DNA from: Pelomonas sp. Root1237
Lineage (GTDB): Bacteria; Pseudomonadota; Gammaproteobacteria; Burkholderiales; Burkholderiaceae_C
Length of the DNA: 64,000 nt
Direction: 5' to 3'
Assembly (NCBI RefSeq): GCF_001425055.1
Contig: NZ_LMDK01000012.1
Location: 124,001 to 188,000 of the forward strand
This document shows, piece by piece, positions 16,327 to 24,158 of the stretch. A program made the position numbers and the translations under genes. Every line of letters starts with the position of its first letter. Within the stretch, counting starts at the first letter, position 1. The notes below the pieces were generated by a model that saw only the letters and a program-made list of their open reading frames with translations, had not been told where the DNA came from and searched no databases.

Positions 16327-16995
16327 TCAGACCGACCTGCGGCGCGCCTGCACCAATGCAGCCAAGCCCAGTGCCACTAGCGCAAGGGTCTGGGGTTCGG
16401 GCGCGGCATTTGATTCGGCCGCGGCCACCATCACGGTGTCGATGCCGATGTAGTTGGATGTGTCGGCGTCGCCGAAGTACTCAAAGGCGAAGCGGCCTAT
16501 CGCGCCCGCGCCCAACCCGGGCAGCATCACGGTGTACGCGGTCCAGTCATCAACCAATGCCACCGTCGGCGACAGGCTCTCGGTGACGACTTCACTGCCA
16601 CCCTGGGCGGTGGCGCCGGCCAGCACGGCAAAGGTGTCGGAGAAGCCCGCACCCGCGGAACCGTCGCCGCGGACATAGAACGTCAGGGTCACATCGGACT
16701 CCAGGGAGAAGTACGGTGTGATCAGGAAGTTGTCGATGAACCCGCCGGGAGGAGCGGCCAGGTAGTTGGAAGCGATGTAAGCGTTGGCAGCGCCCGCCTG
16801 CGCGGTAAACGCCGTGGTGTTGTCGCCCTGGAACCAGTCGGTGCCGGAGCTGGGTGAACTGACGTTGGCCAGGACCCAGCCCTTGCCGGCCAGGGTCGCC
16901 ACGTCGTCGAAGCTCTCGCTCAGGAGGACACCCGCTTGCGAAAGCGTAGCCAATCCCGCCAATACGAAGGCTGCGCCAAGTCTTGTGATCTTCAT
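16327..16995 (-). CDS. PEP-CTERM protein with a choice-of-anchor-J-like domain
   Basis: The 222-residue protein has a signal peptide (MKITRLGAAFVLAGLATLSQA) and begins its mature part with LLSESFDDVATLAGKGW, the start of the choice-of-anchor J domain. It ends with the sorting signal APEPQTLALVALGLAALVQA followed by RRR. PEP-CTERM proteins are cut and anchored by exosortase during export with exopolysaccharide. GGAG lies five bases before the ATG at 16995, which decides against the upstream GTG. It lies next to the 15865-16308 gene on the same strand. Confidence 0.85.
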   Translation of the reverse strand: MKITRLGAAFVLAGLATLSQAGVLLSESFDDVATLAGKGWVLANVSSPSSGTDWFQGDNTTAFTAQAGAANAYIASNYLAAPPGGFIDNFLITPYFSLESDVTLTFYVRGDGSAGAGFSDTFAVLAGATAQGGSEVVTESLSPTVALVDDWTAYTVMLPGLGAGAIGRFAFEYFGDADTSNYIGIDTVMVAAAESNAAPEPQTLALVALGLAALVQARRRSV

Positions 16996-17001
16996 GAACA
17001 C

Positions 17002-17354
17002 TCCGAATTAACCGCATTTGGGTTGGAGGCGCAGGCCGTCTCGGAGCAACCACTCTTTCCGGCCGCAACCTCGCCGGCCTGGGCAGTTGGCGAGAAGTGC
17101 CTGTCCAGTAGCCCTCGCGACAAGACCAGTCAGTCACTGCATCCGTCCGATTGGCGAGGCTAGGTTCGTGGTTGCCTCGTGGCAAGCCCTCTTGTTGGGG
17201 GGAAGCTGGCAACGTACTAATGAAGCCGCTTGAACATGCGCATCAGCCGACCGTGCCGGCGCTACCTACAGCACCAAGCAGGCGGCATCCGCGCTGGCGT
17301 GGACATGCTGCTGCCGGCCCCGCCGCTGCCTTCACATCCTCTACCCAACTTCGC
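17002..17354. other. Non-coding gap between two PEP-CTERM genes
   Basis: I see no supported gene, RNA or repeat in these 353 bases. They should contain the promoter of the 16995 gene and the transcript end of the 18185 gene, both on the minus strand. A sigma-54-like TGGCAAG at 17180 was checked, but its second half has the wrong spacing. Confidence 0.5.
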
Positions 17355-18185
17355 TCAGACCTTGTGCGCGTTCCCGGCGCCTGCACGCTTGCGCAGCAGG
17401 TGAAGCAGCGGCAGTCCGCCCGCCAGCAGAGCCCAGGTGGTCGGCTCGGGCACAGCGCTGATGGTCAGGCTGGCTGCGGGGCCAGGCAGCCAGTTCCAGG
17501 CCGCTGGCGCGTTCGCGTCGCCCCGGATGCCCAGGTGGGTGGTGATCAAACCGCCTTCGGGATCGCGGGCGTTGCCCAGCCCGAGTGCGCCGAGAAAGCC
17601 ATTGGCCTCGTTGTTCTTCTCCGAACCCGCGTCGTAGCCGTACAGGTTGATCGTGACGGTGCCGGTGATGGTCGACAGGTCCAGGCCACTGACGCCGATG
17701 AAGCCGTCATTCGTCCAGCCCAGCATGCTGGCAAACGACAGCAGGTGGTGGGAGGCATTGGCATTCACCATGACCGTCACGGAGTCCTGTTGAGGCAGGG
17801 GCGCAGACAGCGGCGCCGCAACGCTGAGCACGCTCGTGCCGACAAGGGCGTTGACTTCATTGAGCAGGAAGCTGCGATTGCCGCCTTCGGCAATGCGCCA
17901 GATCGTCTCTGGCGCAGCTTGGCCAACGGTGTAAGCCGTGTAGTCAGCGCTGTGCGTGATGAACACCGGTGGCGAAAGCCGCTGGCCGGTCTGTGCCGTC
18001 GCCGCCCCCGTGGCCGCGGCATTGCTCGTCAGGTTCTTGAACGTGATCTGGTATGCCGGTGCTTGTGCGGCGGCCCCTTGAGGAAGCAAGAGGGCAGCCG
18101 CAAGCGCCACTCCGAGGGCGCCCAGCCGATGGGGCGTGATGGCTGTGCGGTGGGGGGCAGGGGCGGCGTGATGTGCGTTGTTCAT
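17355..18185 (-). CDS. PEP-CTERM protein with a spondin-like domain
   Basis: The 276-residue protein has an unusually long N-terminal region before the signal core (LGALGVALAAALLLPQGAAAQ). The mature part starts YQITFKNLTSN and contains GQRLSPPVFITHSADYTAYT, the pattern of bacterial spondin-N domain proteins. The C-terminus is VPEPTTWALLAGGLPLLHLL followed by RKRAGAG, a PEP-CTERM anchor. The start has an AGGAG ribosome-binding site nine bases upstream and a strong hairpin before that (18208-18232). Function on the cell surface is unknown. Confidence 0.85.
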   Translation of the reverse strand: MNNAHHAAPAPHRTAITPHRLGALGVALAAALLLPQGAAAQAPAYQITFKNLTSNAAATGAATAQTGQRLSPPVFITHSADYTAYTVGQAAPETIWRIAEGGNRSFLLNEVNALVGTSVLSVAAPLSAPLPQQDSVTVMVNANASHHLLSFASMLGWTNDGFIGVSGLDLSTITGTVTINLYGYDAGSEKNNEANGFLGALGLGNARDPEGGLITTHLGIRGDANAPAAWNWLPGPAASLTISAVPEPTTWALLAGGLPLLHLLRKRAGAGNAHKV

Positions 18186-18530
18186 TCGAGAGATCTCCTG
18201 TTGGTTGGCACGCAGGGCAACACCCTGCGTGCTGCAGTCGCCGCCGGGGCACAGGCATTACTCCCTAGCTTCATACGAGCCACTCAGATGGGGGTGTTCG
18301 TGTAAGGAGCAGGACTGCAGGTCGACCAAAGCGCCCGCGGAAAAGCCGAAAACCGGGGTCCCAGCCCGTTCGTTGGCAAGACACCGCAAACACCAACATT
18401 TCGGCGGCCCCCGAACACGACACCTTCGGTGTGCAGACGTATTTCCAGCACGCCAGGGATCAGCCGGATTTAGGGACTGACGGCGCCTGGGTAGACGCAT
18501 AGCCTTCGGCCACTACACAAGGAGCCCGAC
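18186..18530. other. Divergent intergenic region between two PEP-CTERM genes
   Basis: These 345 bases separate the minus-strand spondin-domain gene from the plus-strand gene at 18531 and must hold both promoters. The only clear structure is the perfect hairpin at 18208-18232. I found no convincing -35/-10 pair or sigma-54 site. Confidence 0.5.
18208..18232 (-). promoter_or_regulatory. Perfect 10-bp hairpin in the leader of the spondin-domain gene
   Basis: GCACGCAGGG and CCCTGCGTGC form a perfect stem around a five-base loop. On the minus strand it ends about eight bases before the AGGAG of the 18185 start, so in RNA it would stand just ahead of the ribosome-binding site. It could be an operator or a translational control hairpin; no T run follows, so it is not a terminator. 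Confidence 0.55.
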
Positions 18531-19430
18531 ATGCGCCTCTGCCTCAAAGTGCTGCCCCTCGCGCTGGCAAGCTTGCCCACCTTCGCGGCCGAACTGAGCC
18601 AACAGAATCTCGGCGCCACGGGCGCTCTCGTATCGAGTTGCGCCGGCCTGGCCACCGGCGCCTTCCCGACTGAAGGTAACTTGTTCGACTGGCAGCCGGG
18701 CCTGTCCAACTGCAACGCCGCCTCGACCACCACGCCGGGACAGCAGCTGGCGACCAGCGGCACCTACAACCAGGCAACGCCTGCCATTCAGGCGGACTCG
18801 CATGGCAGCGCTACCTACGGCTCGGTCGGGATGTACGCACATTTCCGCGCCAATGCCAGCGCCGGCTTCGCAGCGGCCGAAAGCACGGCAGGATGGACCG
18901 ACACGTGGACGCTGATGCCGGCCAACCCGGCCCAGGTCGGCCAGAACGCCGTGGTGAACTTCAGCGTCCATCTCGACGGCGTGCTCGATGGCCTGCCCAT
19001 CGGCAACAGCTACACCCGGATCGGTAGCCAGGTCTGGCTCAACAACGCGCCGGTTGGCGGGCAGAGCTTTCGCGCACAAGGCCAGGGGCAGGGCGGCTTT
19101 CCGTTTCACCAGGTGATTGACCAGGACGTCAACTTCAGCGTCACGGTCAAGCTGGGCACGCCGTTCGAGTTGGGTGTCTTCTCGCGAGCGTCTGCTGGCA
19201 CGGCCGGCGCCGGGCCGAACTGGTTCAGCGAGGCCACGAGCGACTTCGCCAGCACGCTGACATGGCAAGGCGTCAGCGGCGTCACGGTGGCCGGCAGTGC
19301 CATCGGCTACACGCTGAGCAGCCAGAGCGGCATCGACTGGAACGTGCCCTATGCGCCGGTTCCCGAGCCCTCGGTGGCGCTGCTGCTGGGTGGCGGCCTG
19401 CTGGCGCTGGTGCTTCGTCGGCGCGGCTGA
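18531..19430 (+). CDS. PEP-CTERM protein, unknown domain
   Basis: The 299-residue protein has a signal peptide (MRLCLKVLPLALASLPTFAA) and a mature part rich in small and aromatic residues without a domain I can name. It ends with the sorting signal VPEPSVALLLGGGLLALVLR followed by RRG. AAGGAG lies eight bases before the ATG. It is the third PEP-CTERM gene within 3.1 kb; no exosortase gene is in the window, so the sorting enzyme must be elsewhere. Confidence 0.85.
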   Translation: MRLCLKVLPLALASLPTFAAELSQQNLGATGALVSSCAGLATGAFPTEGNLFDWQPGLSNCNAASTTTPGQQLATSGTYNQATPAIQADSHGSATYGSVGMYAHFRANASAGFAAAESTAGWTDTWTLMPANPAQVGQNAVVNFSVHLDGVLDGLPIGNSYTRIGSQVWLNNAPVGGQSFRAQGQGQGGFPFHQVIDQDVNFSVTVKLGTPFELGVFSRASAGTAGAGPNWFSEATSDFASTLTWQGVSGVTVAGSAIGYTLSSQSGIDWNVPYAPVPEPSVALLLGGGLLALVLRRRG

Positions 19431-19593
19431 ACAGGCCTGTGCGAATGGCGACTTCAATCGATCTCGGATCGCGAAGCCCGACGCCTTTCTGAGATTCGCC
19501 GAAGGAAGCGCGCCGGTTTGCGTCAGCGGCAATCGAGCGAGGCGCGCCCCTGATTCGCGCCTGGCGCGAAGCCGTACGGCACAGAATCCCGGC

Positions 19594-20271
19594 ATGCAAG
19601 TGCCCCACCGAAGACTTCTCGCCCTTACGCGCCGCCACCCGTCGGCCATTTTGCTGATCGTGCAGCTGGTGGGCCTGCTGCTCTACCCGATCCTCGAATC
19701 GACGCGCGCCGGCCCCATCGCCTTGAGCGCCTTCGGCATCACGGTGCTGATCTTCACGACCGGCATGGTGCGCCGCACGCCGGGCCTGACGTGGCTGAGC
19801 GTGTGCCTGGCCTTGCCGGCCATCGCCATGCTGGTGCTGCAGGCCGTGCGGGAGATGCACTGGCTGCAGCCTTGGTCCGCCGCACTGGAAGCGCTGTTCT
19901 ACTTTTATGCCGCCGGCAGCCTCGTCGCCTACATGATGAGCGACATGCATGCGACGACCGACGAGCTGTATGCGGCCGGCGCGACCTTCACACTGCTGGC
20001 CTGGGGCTTTGCCTACAGCTTCGTGGTGCTGCAGGCGGTGCAACCAGGCAGCTTCTCGGCCGCCGTCAACGCCGAACAGCCCCGCACCTGGTCCGAGCTG
20101 ATGTTCCTGAGCTTCGCGCTGCTGTCCAGCACGGGCATCGGCGACGTCATCCCGGTGCGACCGCTGGCTCGGGCTGCGACCAGCCTGGAGATGTTCGTTG
20201 GCGTGGGCTACCTGGCGGCCGTGGTGTCCAGGCTGATCGGGCTGACGCTGCTGCGCCGGGGGTCTGCGTGA
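19594..20271 (+). CDS. Two-pore-helix ion channel family protein
   Basis: The 225-residue membrane protein has five or six hydrophobic helices. Near the end it has a pore loop, SELMFLSFALLSSTGIGDVI, with the filter TGIGD at residues 180-184, followed by a last helix. This matches the potassium-channel TxGxGD filter with Ile in place of the usual Tyr/Phe, so ion selectivity is uncertain. There is no regulatory RCK domain. The ATG at 19594 is chosen because the preceding in-frame region is the end of the PEP-CTERM gene's downstream sequence. Confidence 0.75.
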   Translation: MQVPHRRLLALTRRHPSAILLIVQLVGLLLYPILESTRAGPIALSAFGITVLIFTTGMVRRTPGLTWLSVCLALPAIAMLVLQAVREMHWLQPWSAALEALFYFYAAGSLVAYMMSDMHATTDELYAAGATFTLLAWGFAYSFVVLQAVQPGSFSAAVNAEQPRTWSELMFLSFALLSSTGIGDVIPVRPLARAATSLEMFVGVGYLAAVVSRLIGLTLLRRGSA

Positions 20272-20315
20272 CCGCAGTGCCCGGAACTGCGCAGAAGACA
20301 ACTCGAGGGCCTTCC

Positions 20316-21128
20316 ATGTCCTGGCGCCTGTGTTTGCTTTTGAGCTTTGCCTGCCTGCTGTCCGCCTGCGGCGGTGGCGGGTCGAGCAGCGACGCGACGC
20401 CGGCCGTCACGCCGCCGCCGGTGGTGATCACGACCAACTACGTCTACGTGGGCACGCTGGAGCGCGACAAGTCCATCACGTCCAGGATCACCGGCATCAA
20501 CTACCCGTATCACGTCTACCTGCCGGAGAACTACGCGACCTCGGGCAAGAGTTATGCGGTGATGTACGCGACCGACGGGCAGTGGAGCTTCAATGCGTTC
20601 TCGCAGCTGCTGGACAAACGCCGTAAGCCGATGATCCTGGTGAACATCGAGCAGGGCCCGGGTGACCGCCGGGCCATCGACTACACCGTCAACGGCGCGC
20701 CGGCCTATGCCCGTTTCCTGAAGGAGGAACTGGCGCCGCTGATCGAGGCCAACTACCGCACGACCGGCGTGCGCAGCTTCTCGGGCACGTCCTACGGCGG
20801 GCTGCTGGGCTCCATCCTGCTGAGCACCGAAGCCGTGGGCACGCCCTTCTTCAGGAACTACCTGCTGTTCGACGGCTCCTTCTGGGCGTTGACGGCCAGG
20901 AACATCCAGGACGAACAGGCGCGCTTCGCGGCCAACCCCCGTCTGCCAGTGCACCTGATCCTGACCAGTGCGAATGCGCCGGGCAACGTGAACGACGTGA
21001 TCGCCTACGAAGCGCGCTACAAGGGCCGCGCCTATGTGGACCTGCTGATCCAGCGCAAGGACTTCAACATCGCGCACAACGACGTGGGCGACCCGTCGTT
21101 CGATTGGGCGATCGATCAGATCGACTAA
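20316..21128 (+). CDS. Esterase-family lipoprotein (alpha/beta hydrolase)
   Basis: The 270-residue protein has a lipoprotein signal (FACLLSAC, Cys18) followed by a GGGGSSS linker. The core is an esterase-D/IroE-like alpha/beta hydrolase: YPYHVYLPENYATSGKSYAV, the nucleophile motif GTSYGG (157-162, Ser159), and a later HLILTSANA strand. It probably hydrolyses esters, perhaps siderophore esters, in the periplasm or on the outer membrane. No siderophore genes are near. The C-terminal catalytic His is probably in the IAHNDVGDPSF segment. Confidence 0.8.
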   Translation: MSWRLCLLLSFACLLSACGGGGSSSDATPAVTPPPVVITTNYVYVGTLERDKSITSRITGINYPYHVYLPENYATSGKSYAVMYATDGQWSFNAFSQLLDKRRKPMILVNIEQGPGDRRAIDYTVNGAPAYARFLKEELAPLIEANYRTTGVRSFSGTSYGGLLGSILLSTEAVGTPFFRNYLLFDGSFWALTARNIQDEQARFAANPRLPVHLILTSANAPGNVNDVIAYEARYKGRAYVDLLIQRKDFNIAHNDVGDPSFDWAIDQID

Positions 21129-21137
21129 GGTACGGAC

Positions 21138-21395
21138 ATGTCAGGCATCGAGTCCCTGGCCAACCTCGGCCCCAAGTCCGCCGCGATGCTGGCAAGCGTC
21201 GGCGTCACGACGCTTGAAGAGCTGCGCGCGCTGGGCGCCGTCGCCACCTACGCCAGGGCCAAGCGGGCCGGGCACAACAAGGTGTCGCTGAACCTGCTTT
21301 GGGCCCTGGAGGGTGCACTGATCGGCATGCACTGGCGGGACGTGGCGCGCGAGCACCGCACCCGGCTGCTGATGGCGCTGGAGGATTGCGGGTAG
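21138..21395 (+). CDS. TfoX C-terminal domain protein
   Basis: This 85-residue protein consists only of the C-terminal domain of TfoX/Sxy: SLANLGPKSAAMLASVGVTT, LEELRALGAVATYARAKRAG, and LNLLWALEGALIGMHWRDVA. That domain is a helix-hairpin-helix-like fold; full-length TfoX controls competence, but the free-standing domain has no established role. The ATG lies ten bases after the esterase stop, with a weak AAGGTACGG before it. Co-transcription with the esterase is likely. Confidence 0.85.
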   Translation: MSGIESLANLGPKSAAMLASVGVTTLEELRALGAVATYARAKRAGHNKVSLNLLWALEGALIGMHWRDVAREHRTRLLMALEDCG

Positions 21396-21445
21396 CGCCT
21401 TGCGGTGACACCTGCATCCGAGCCACCCCGTCCATCACGCCGCTC

Positions 21446-22138
21446 ATGTCCTGCTCGCTCAGCCTGCGCCACTACGGCCCCTCGCGCGGCAGCCACGAAC
21501 ACGACCACGCCCAGGTGCTGTGGACGCTGGACGGTGCGCTGGAGCTGGAGGTGGACGGCCGCGGCCAGCGGCTGGCCGCAGGGCAGGGCTTGTTGATCCC
21601 GCCCGGCGCTCTGCATGACTTCGAGGCGCCGCAGGGCAGCCATTGCCTGGTGCTGGACACGGCCGACCCGGTCTGGCTCGACCGTGCGCTCAGCCCCGGG
21701 CACAGCCAGCCCGTGGACCATCTGGCGCGTTTCCTGGCCGCGTCACTGCAGCAGGGCCTGCCGGTGTCGCAGGCTCTGGGGGCGCAGCTGCTGGCCCAGG
21801 CCTGGGGGCCGGGAGAGGTGCGCGCCGTGCTGTGCAGTGGCCGCCCCATCGACTGGGCCGGCCTGCAGCGCTGGCTGCAGACGCGTCTGGCCGCGCCGCT
21901 GACCGTGGCCGACCTGGCGGCCCGCGCGGGCCTGGCCGAGAGCCAGTTCCGCGCCCGCTGCCTGGCCGCCACCGGCCTCACGCCCATGCAGTGGCTGCGC
22001 GCCCGGCGCCTTGCGCGCGCCCGGGTGCTGCGCGCCGCCGGCCTGCCCGTTGCCCTGGTGGCGCAGCGCGTGGGCTACGACTCGCCCTCGGCGCTGACGG
22101 CCGCACTGCGGCGCGAGGCGGCTTCGCCGGACCGCTGA
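21446..22138 (+). CDS. AraC-family transcriptional regulator with a cupin sensor domain
   Basis: The 230-residue protein has an N-terminal cupin-like domain (HEHDHAQVLWTLDGALELEV and a following IPPGALHDFEAP). The C-terminal helix-turn-helix pair is AAPLTVADLAARAGLAESQF and ALVAQRVGYDSPSALTAALR. The DMT exporter gene starts 53 bases downstream on the same strand, so this regulator may control it; AraC regulators beside EamA exporters are common. The inducer is unknown. Confidence 0.9.
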   Translation: MSCSLSLRHYGPSRGSHEHDHAQVLWTLDGALELEVDGRGQRLAAGQGLLIPPGALHDFEAPQGSHCLVLDTADPVWLDRALSPGHSQPVDHLARFLAASLQQGLPVSQALGAQLLAQAWGPGEVRAVLCSGRPIDWAGLQRWLQTRLAAPLTVADLAARAGLAESQFRARCLAATGLTPMQWLRARRLARARVLRAAGLPVALVAQRVGYDSPSALTAALRREAASPDR

Positions 22139-22191
22139 CGCGCGACGACTGCCCGGCGTTGCGCGACGACGCCGGCCCGAGACTGGCCGGC

Positions 22192-23046
22192 ATGTTGACC
22201 AAAGCCGCCAAAGCTGACGCCCTCGCCCTTGCGGCCATCGCGCTCTGGGCCTCGCTCGCGGCCCTGGGCGTGTCGCTAGCCCATGTGCCGCCCTTTCTGT
22301 TGACGGGCCTGGGCCTGCTGGTGGGCAGCGTGCTGGCGCTGCCGCTGTCCCGATTCAAGCTGAGCGCCTGGGCGGTGCCATGGCGCACGCTGGCCATGGG
22401 TGTCTACGGCCTGTTCGGCTTTCACCTGCTGCTCTTCATTGCACTGCGCACGGCGCCGGCGCTGAAAGCCAATCTCATCAACTACCTGTGGCCGCTGGGC
22501 ATGGTGGTGCTGGCGCCGCTGCTGCTGCCGGGTCTGCGCTGGCGCGCGGCGCAGGTCGGTGCGGCTTTGCTGGGCTTTGCGGGGGCGGCGGTGGTCATCC
22601 TCGGGCGGTCGGGGTGGGCTCTGGACGGCGGCTGGCACCTGGGCTATGCGCTGGCCCTGGGCTCGGCCCTGGTGTGGAGCACATATTCGCTGGCCACGCG
22701 CCGCCTGCCAGCCTTCCCGACCAGCGCGGTAGGCAGCTTCGCAGCGGTGTCGGGCCTGCTGTCCCTGGCCTGCCATGCGCTGTGGGAGCCCTCTGCCAAC
22801 TTGAGCGCGCGCGACCTGGTGCTCATCGCCGCGCTGGGCCTGGGGCCGCTGGGCGGCGCCTTCTTTTTGTGGGATGCAGCGCTGAAGGCGGGCGATCCGC
22901 GGCGCATCGGCCTGCTGGCCTTCCTGACGCCGCTTCTGTCCACCGCCGTGGTGATCGTTGTGACGGGCCAGCCGTTGTCGGCCTCGCTGGCCGTGGGCGG
23001 GCTGATGATCGTCGGCGCGGCGTTCTGGGGCAGCCGGGCGCCTTAG
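22192..23046 (+). CDS. EamA/DMT-family exporter
   Basis: The 284-residue inner-membrane protein has ten hydrophobic helices arranged as two five-helix EamA repeats. FHLLLFIALRTAPALKANLI in the first half and LGGAFFLWDAALKAGDPRRI in the second are typical of the YddG-like branch that exports amino acids or drugs. It ends four bases inside the convergent peptidase gene. Substrate cannot be assigned. Confidence 0.9.
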   Translation: MLTKAAKADALALAAIALWASLAALGVSLAHVPPFLLTGLGLLVGSVLALPLSRFKLSAWAVPWRTLAMGVYGLFGFHLLLFIALRTAPALKANLINYLWPLGMVVLAPLLLPGLRWRAAQVGAALLGFAGAAVVILGRSGWALDGGWHLGYALALGSALVWSTYSLATRRLPAFPTSAVGSFAAVSGLLSLACHALWEPSANLSARDLVLIAALGLGPLGGAFFLWDAALKAGDPRRIGLLAFLTPLLSTAVVIVVTGQPLSASLAVGGLMIVGAAFWGSRAP

Positions 23047-23960
23047 CCGCCGATCGCCCGCCTCAGCCCCGCTCCCGGCGCTGCGTCGTCGAACTGCACC
23101 GCCCCGCCGTCCGGCCGCTGCACCACGCCCAGCTCGCGCCAGATCGCATCAAGGTCGACCGGCATGGGCTGGTCCTTCATCTCGGTGTAGAGGTCGCTCA
23201 GGCTGGTCTGCTTCACGGCGGCATCGGCCACGCCGAGGAATTTGGCGGTGCTCCAGTCTTCGCCGTAGTTGCCACCGGCTGAGAGAACGCCTTGCAAGGC
23301 CTGCTGCAGGCCGAGGCGGCCCTGGCTGGCGTGGCGGATCTTGAGGTCGGCGAGCAGGCAGAAGATGGCGCCGCCCCAGTAGGTTCGGCCCCAGGTGTGC
23401 GTGCGGTCCAGGCCACGGTCGCCGGCTTGGGGCAGGCCCTGGGGCATGCCACGCGAGAGTTCGCGCCAGAGCTGTTCGGCTGAAGTGATGCCGGCACGGG
23501 CGCGGGCCACGGTCTCGACATAGGTGGCCAGGCCCTCATGCAGCCAGTCCTGAGCGCGCGGCAGCCGCGGCACGGCAACGTGAACCATCTCGTGCACCAG
23601 CACCCAGTCGTCGAGGAACTCGGTGGCGCCGGTCTCACGGCCGACACGGGCGCCGACGAAGAGGGCGGGGTCGCGGTCGGTCACGCCGCCACGAACGCCG
23701 CGGCCTGGCGCAGCCGTCAGGCGCAGCTCGAAGCGGGGCGCGGGCAGGCGGCCGAAGTAGCGCGCGATGGCGTCGGCGCTGCGCGTGATCCAGAGGTGCA
23801 TTTCCTTGCGCGTGGCGACGGTGAAGTCGCCTGAGAGCTGCAGCGCGATCTCGCCACCGCCGATGCGCAGCGGCGAGCCGGAGGGATCGGCGCTGGCGAG
23901 CAGGCTGGCGCCACCCACGAGTGGCAGCAGACTCAGGCGGCAAAGCTCTCGGCGCTTCAT
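23043..23960 (-). CDS. Secreted gluzincin-type peptidase-like protein
   Basis: The 305-residue protein has a short signal peptide (LSLLPLVGGASLLASA). It contains HEMVH (123-127) followed by WLHEGLATYVE (Glu142 in the third-ligand position). HExxH followed about 15 residues later by a W-x-x-E-G-x-A-x-Y motif is the layout of gluzincin peptidases, so the site looks intact. A predicted DUF1570-like relative is transcribed divergently at 24159 with a degenerate site. Substrate is unknown. Confidence 0.7.
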   Translation of the reverse strand: MKRRELCRLSLLPLVGGASLLASADPSGSPLRIGGGEIALQLSGDFTVATRKEMHLWITRSADAIARYFGRLPAPRFELRLTAAPGRGVRGGVTDRDPALFVGARVGRETGATEFLDDWVLVHEMVHVAVPRLPRAQDWLHEGLATYVETVARARAGITSAEQLWRELSRGMPQGLPQAGDRGLDRTHTWGRTYWGGAIFCLLADLKIRHASQGRLGLQQALQGVLSAGGNYGEDWSTAKFLGVADAAVKQTSLSDLYTEMKDQPMPVDLDAIWRELGVVQRPDGGAVQFDDAAPGAGLRRAIGG

Positions 23961-24158
23961 GGCCCCGCCAGTGCAGCACATTTCGGCCCCGGCTGCCGAA
24001 AGCTTTTGCCTGTGCGGCCCTCCGTGTCGAAGGTCTGGGCGGTGGTCGACATGGGGTGGGCTGCCTGATTGGGCGCTGGCGCGGCGGTGACTGGCCGTTA
24101 GGATGAACGCTTGGATCTGCAACCACGCACCGAGCCACACTTCCAGAAGGAACAGCCA

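Noticed and set aside
17180-17200. Sigma-54 promoter (TGGCAAG) before a PEP-CTERM gene
   Set aside because: The -12 element is not at the required distance and orientation does not fit the minus-strand gene.
17040-17230. Cyclic-di-GMP or other riboswitch in the PEP-CTERM intergenic region
   Set aside because: No GEMM-type conserved core or tetraloop pattern could be found.
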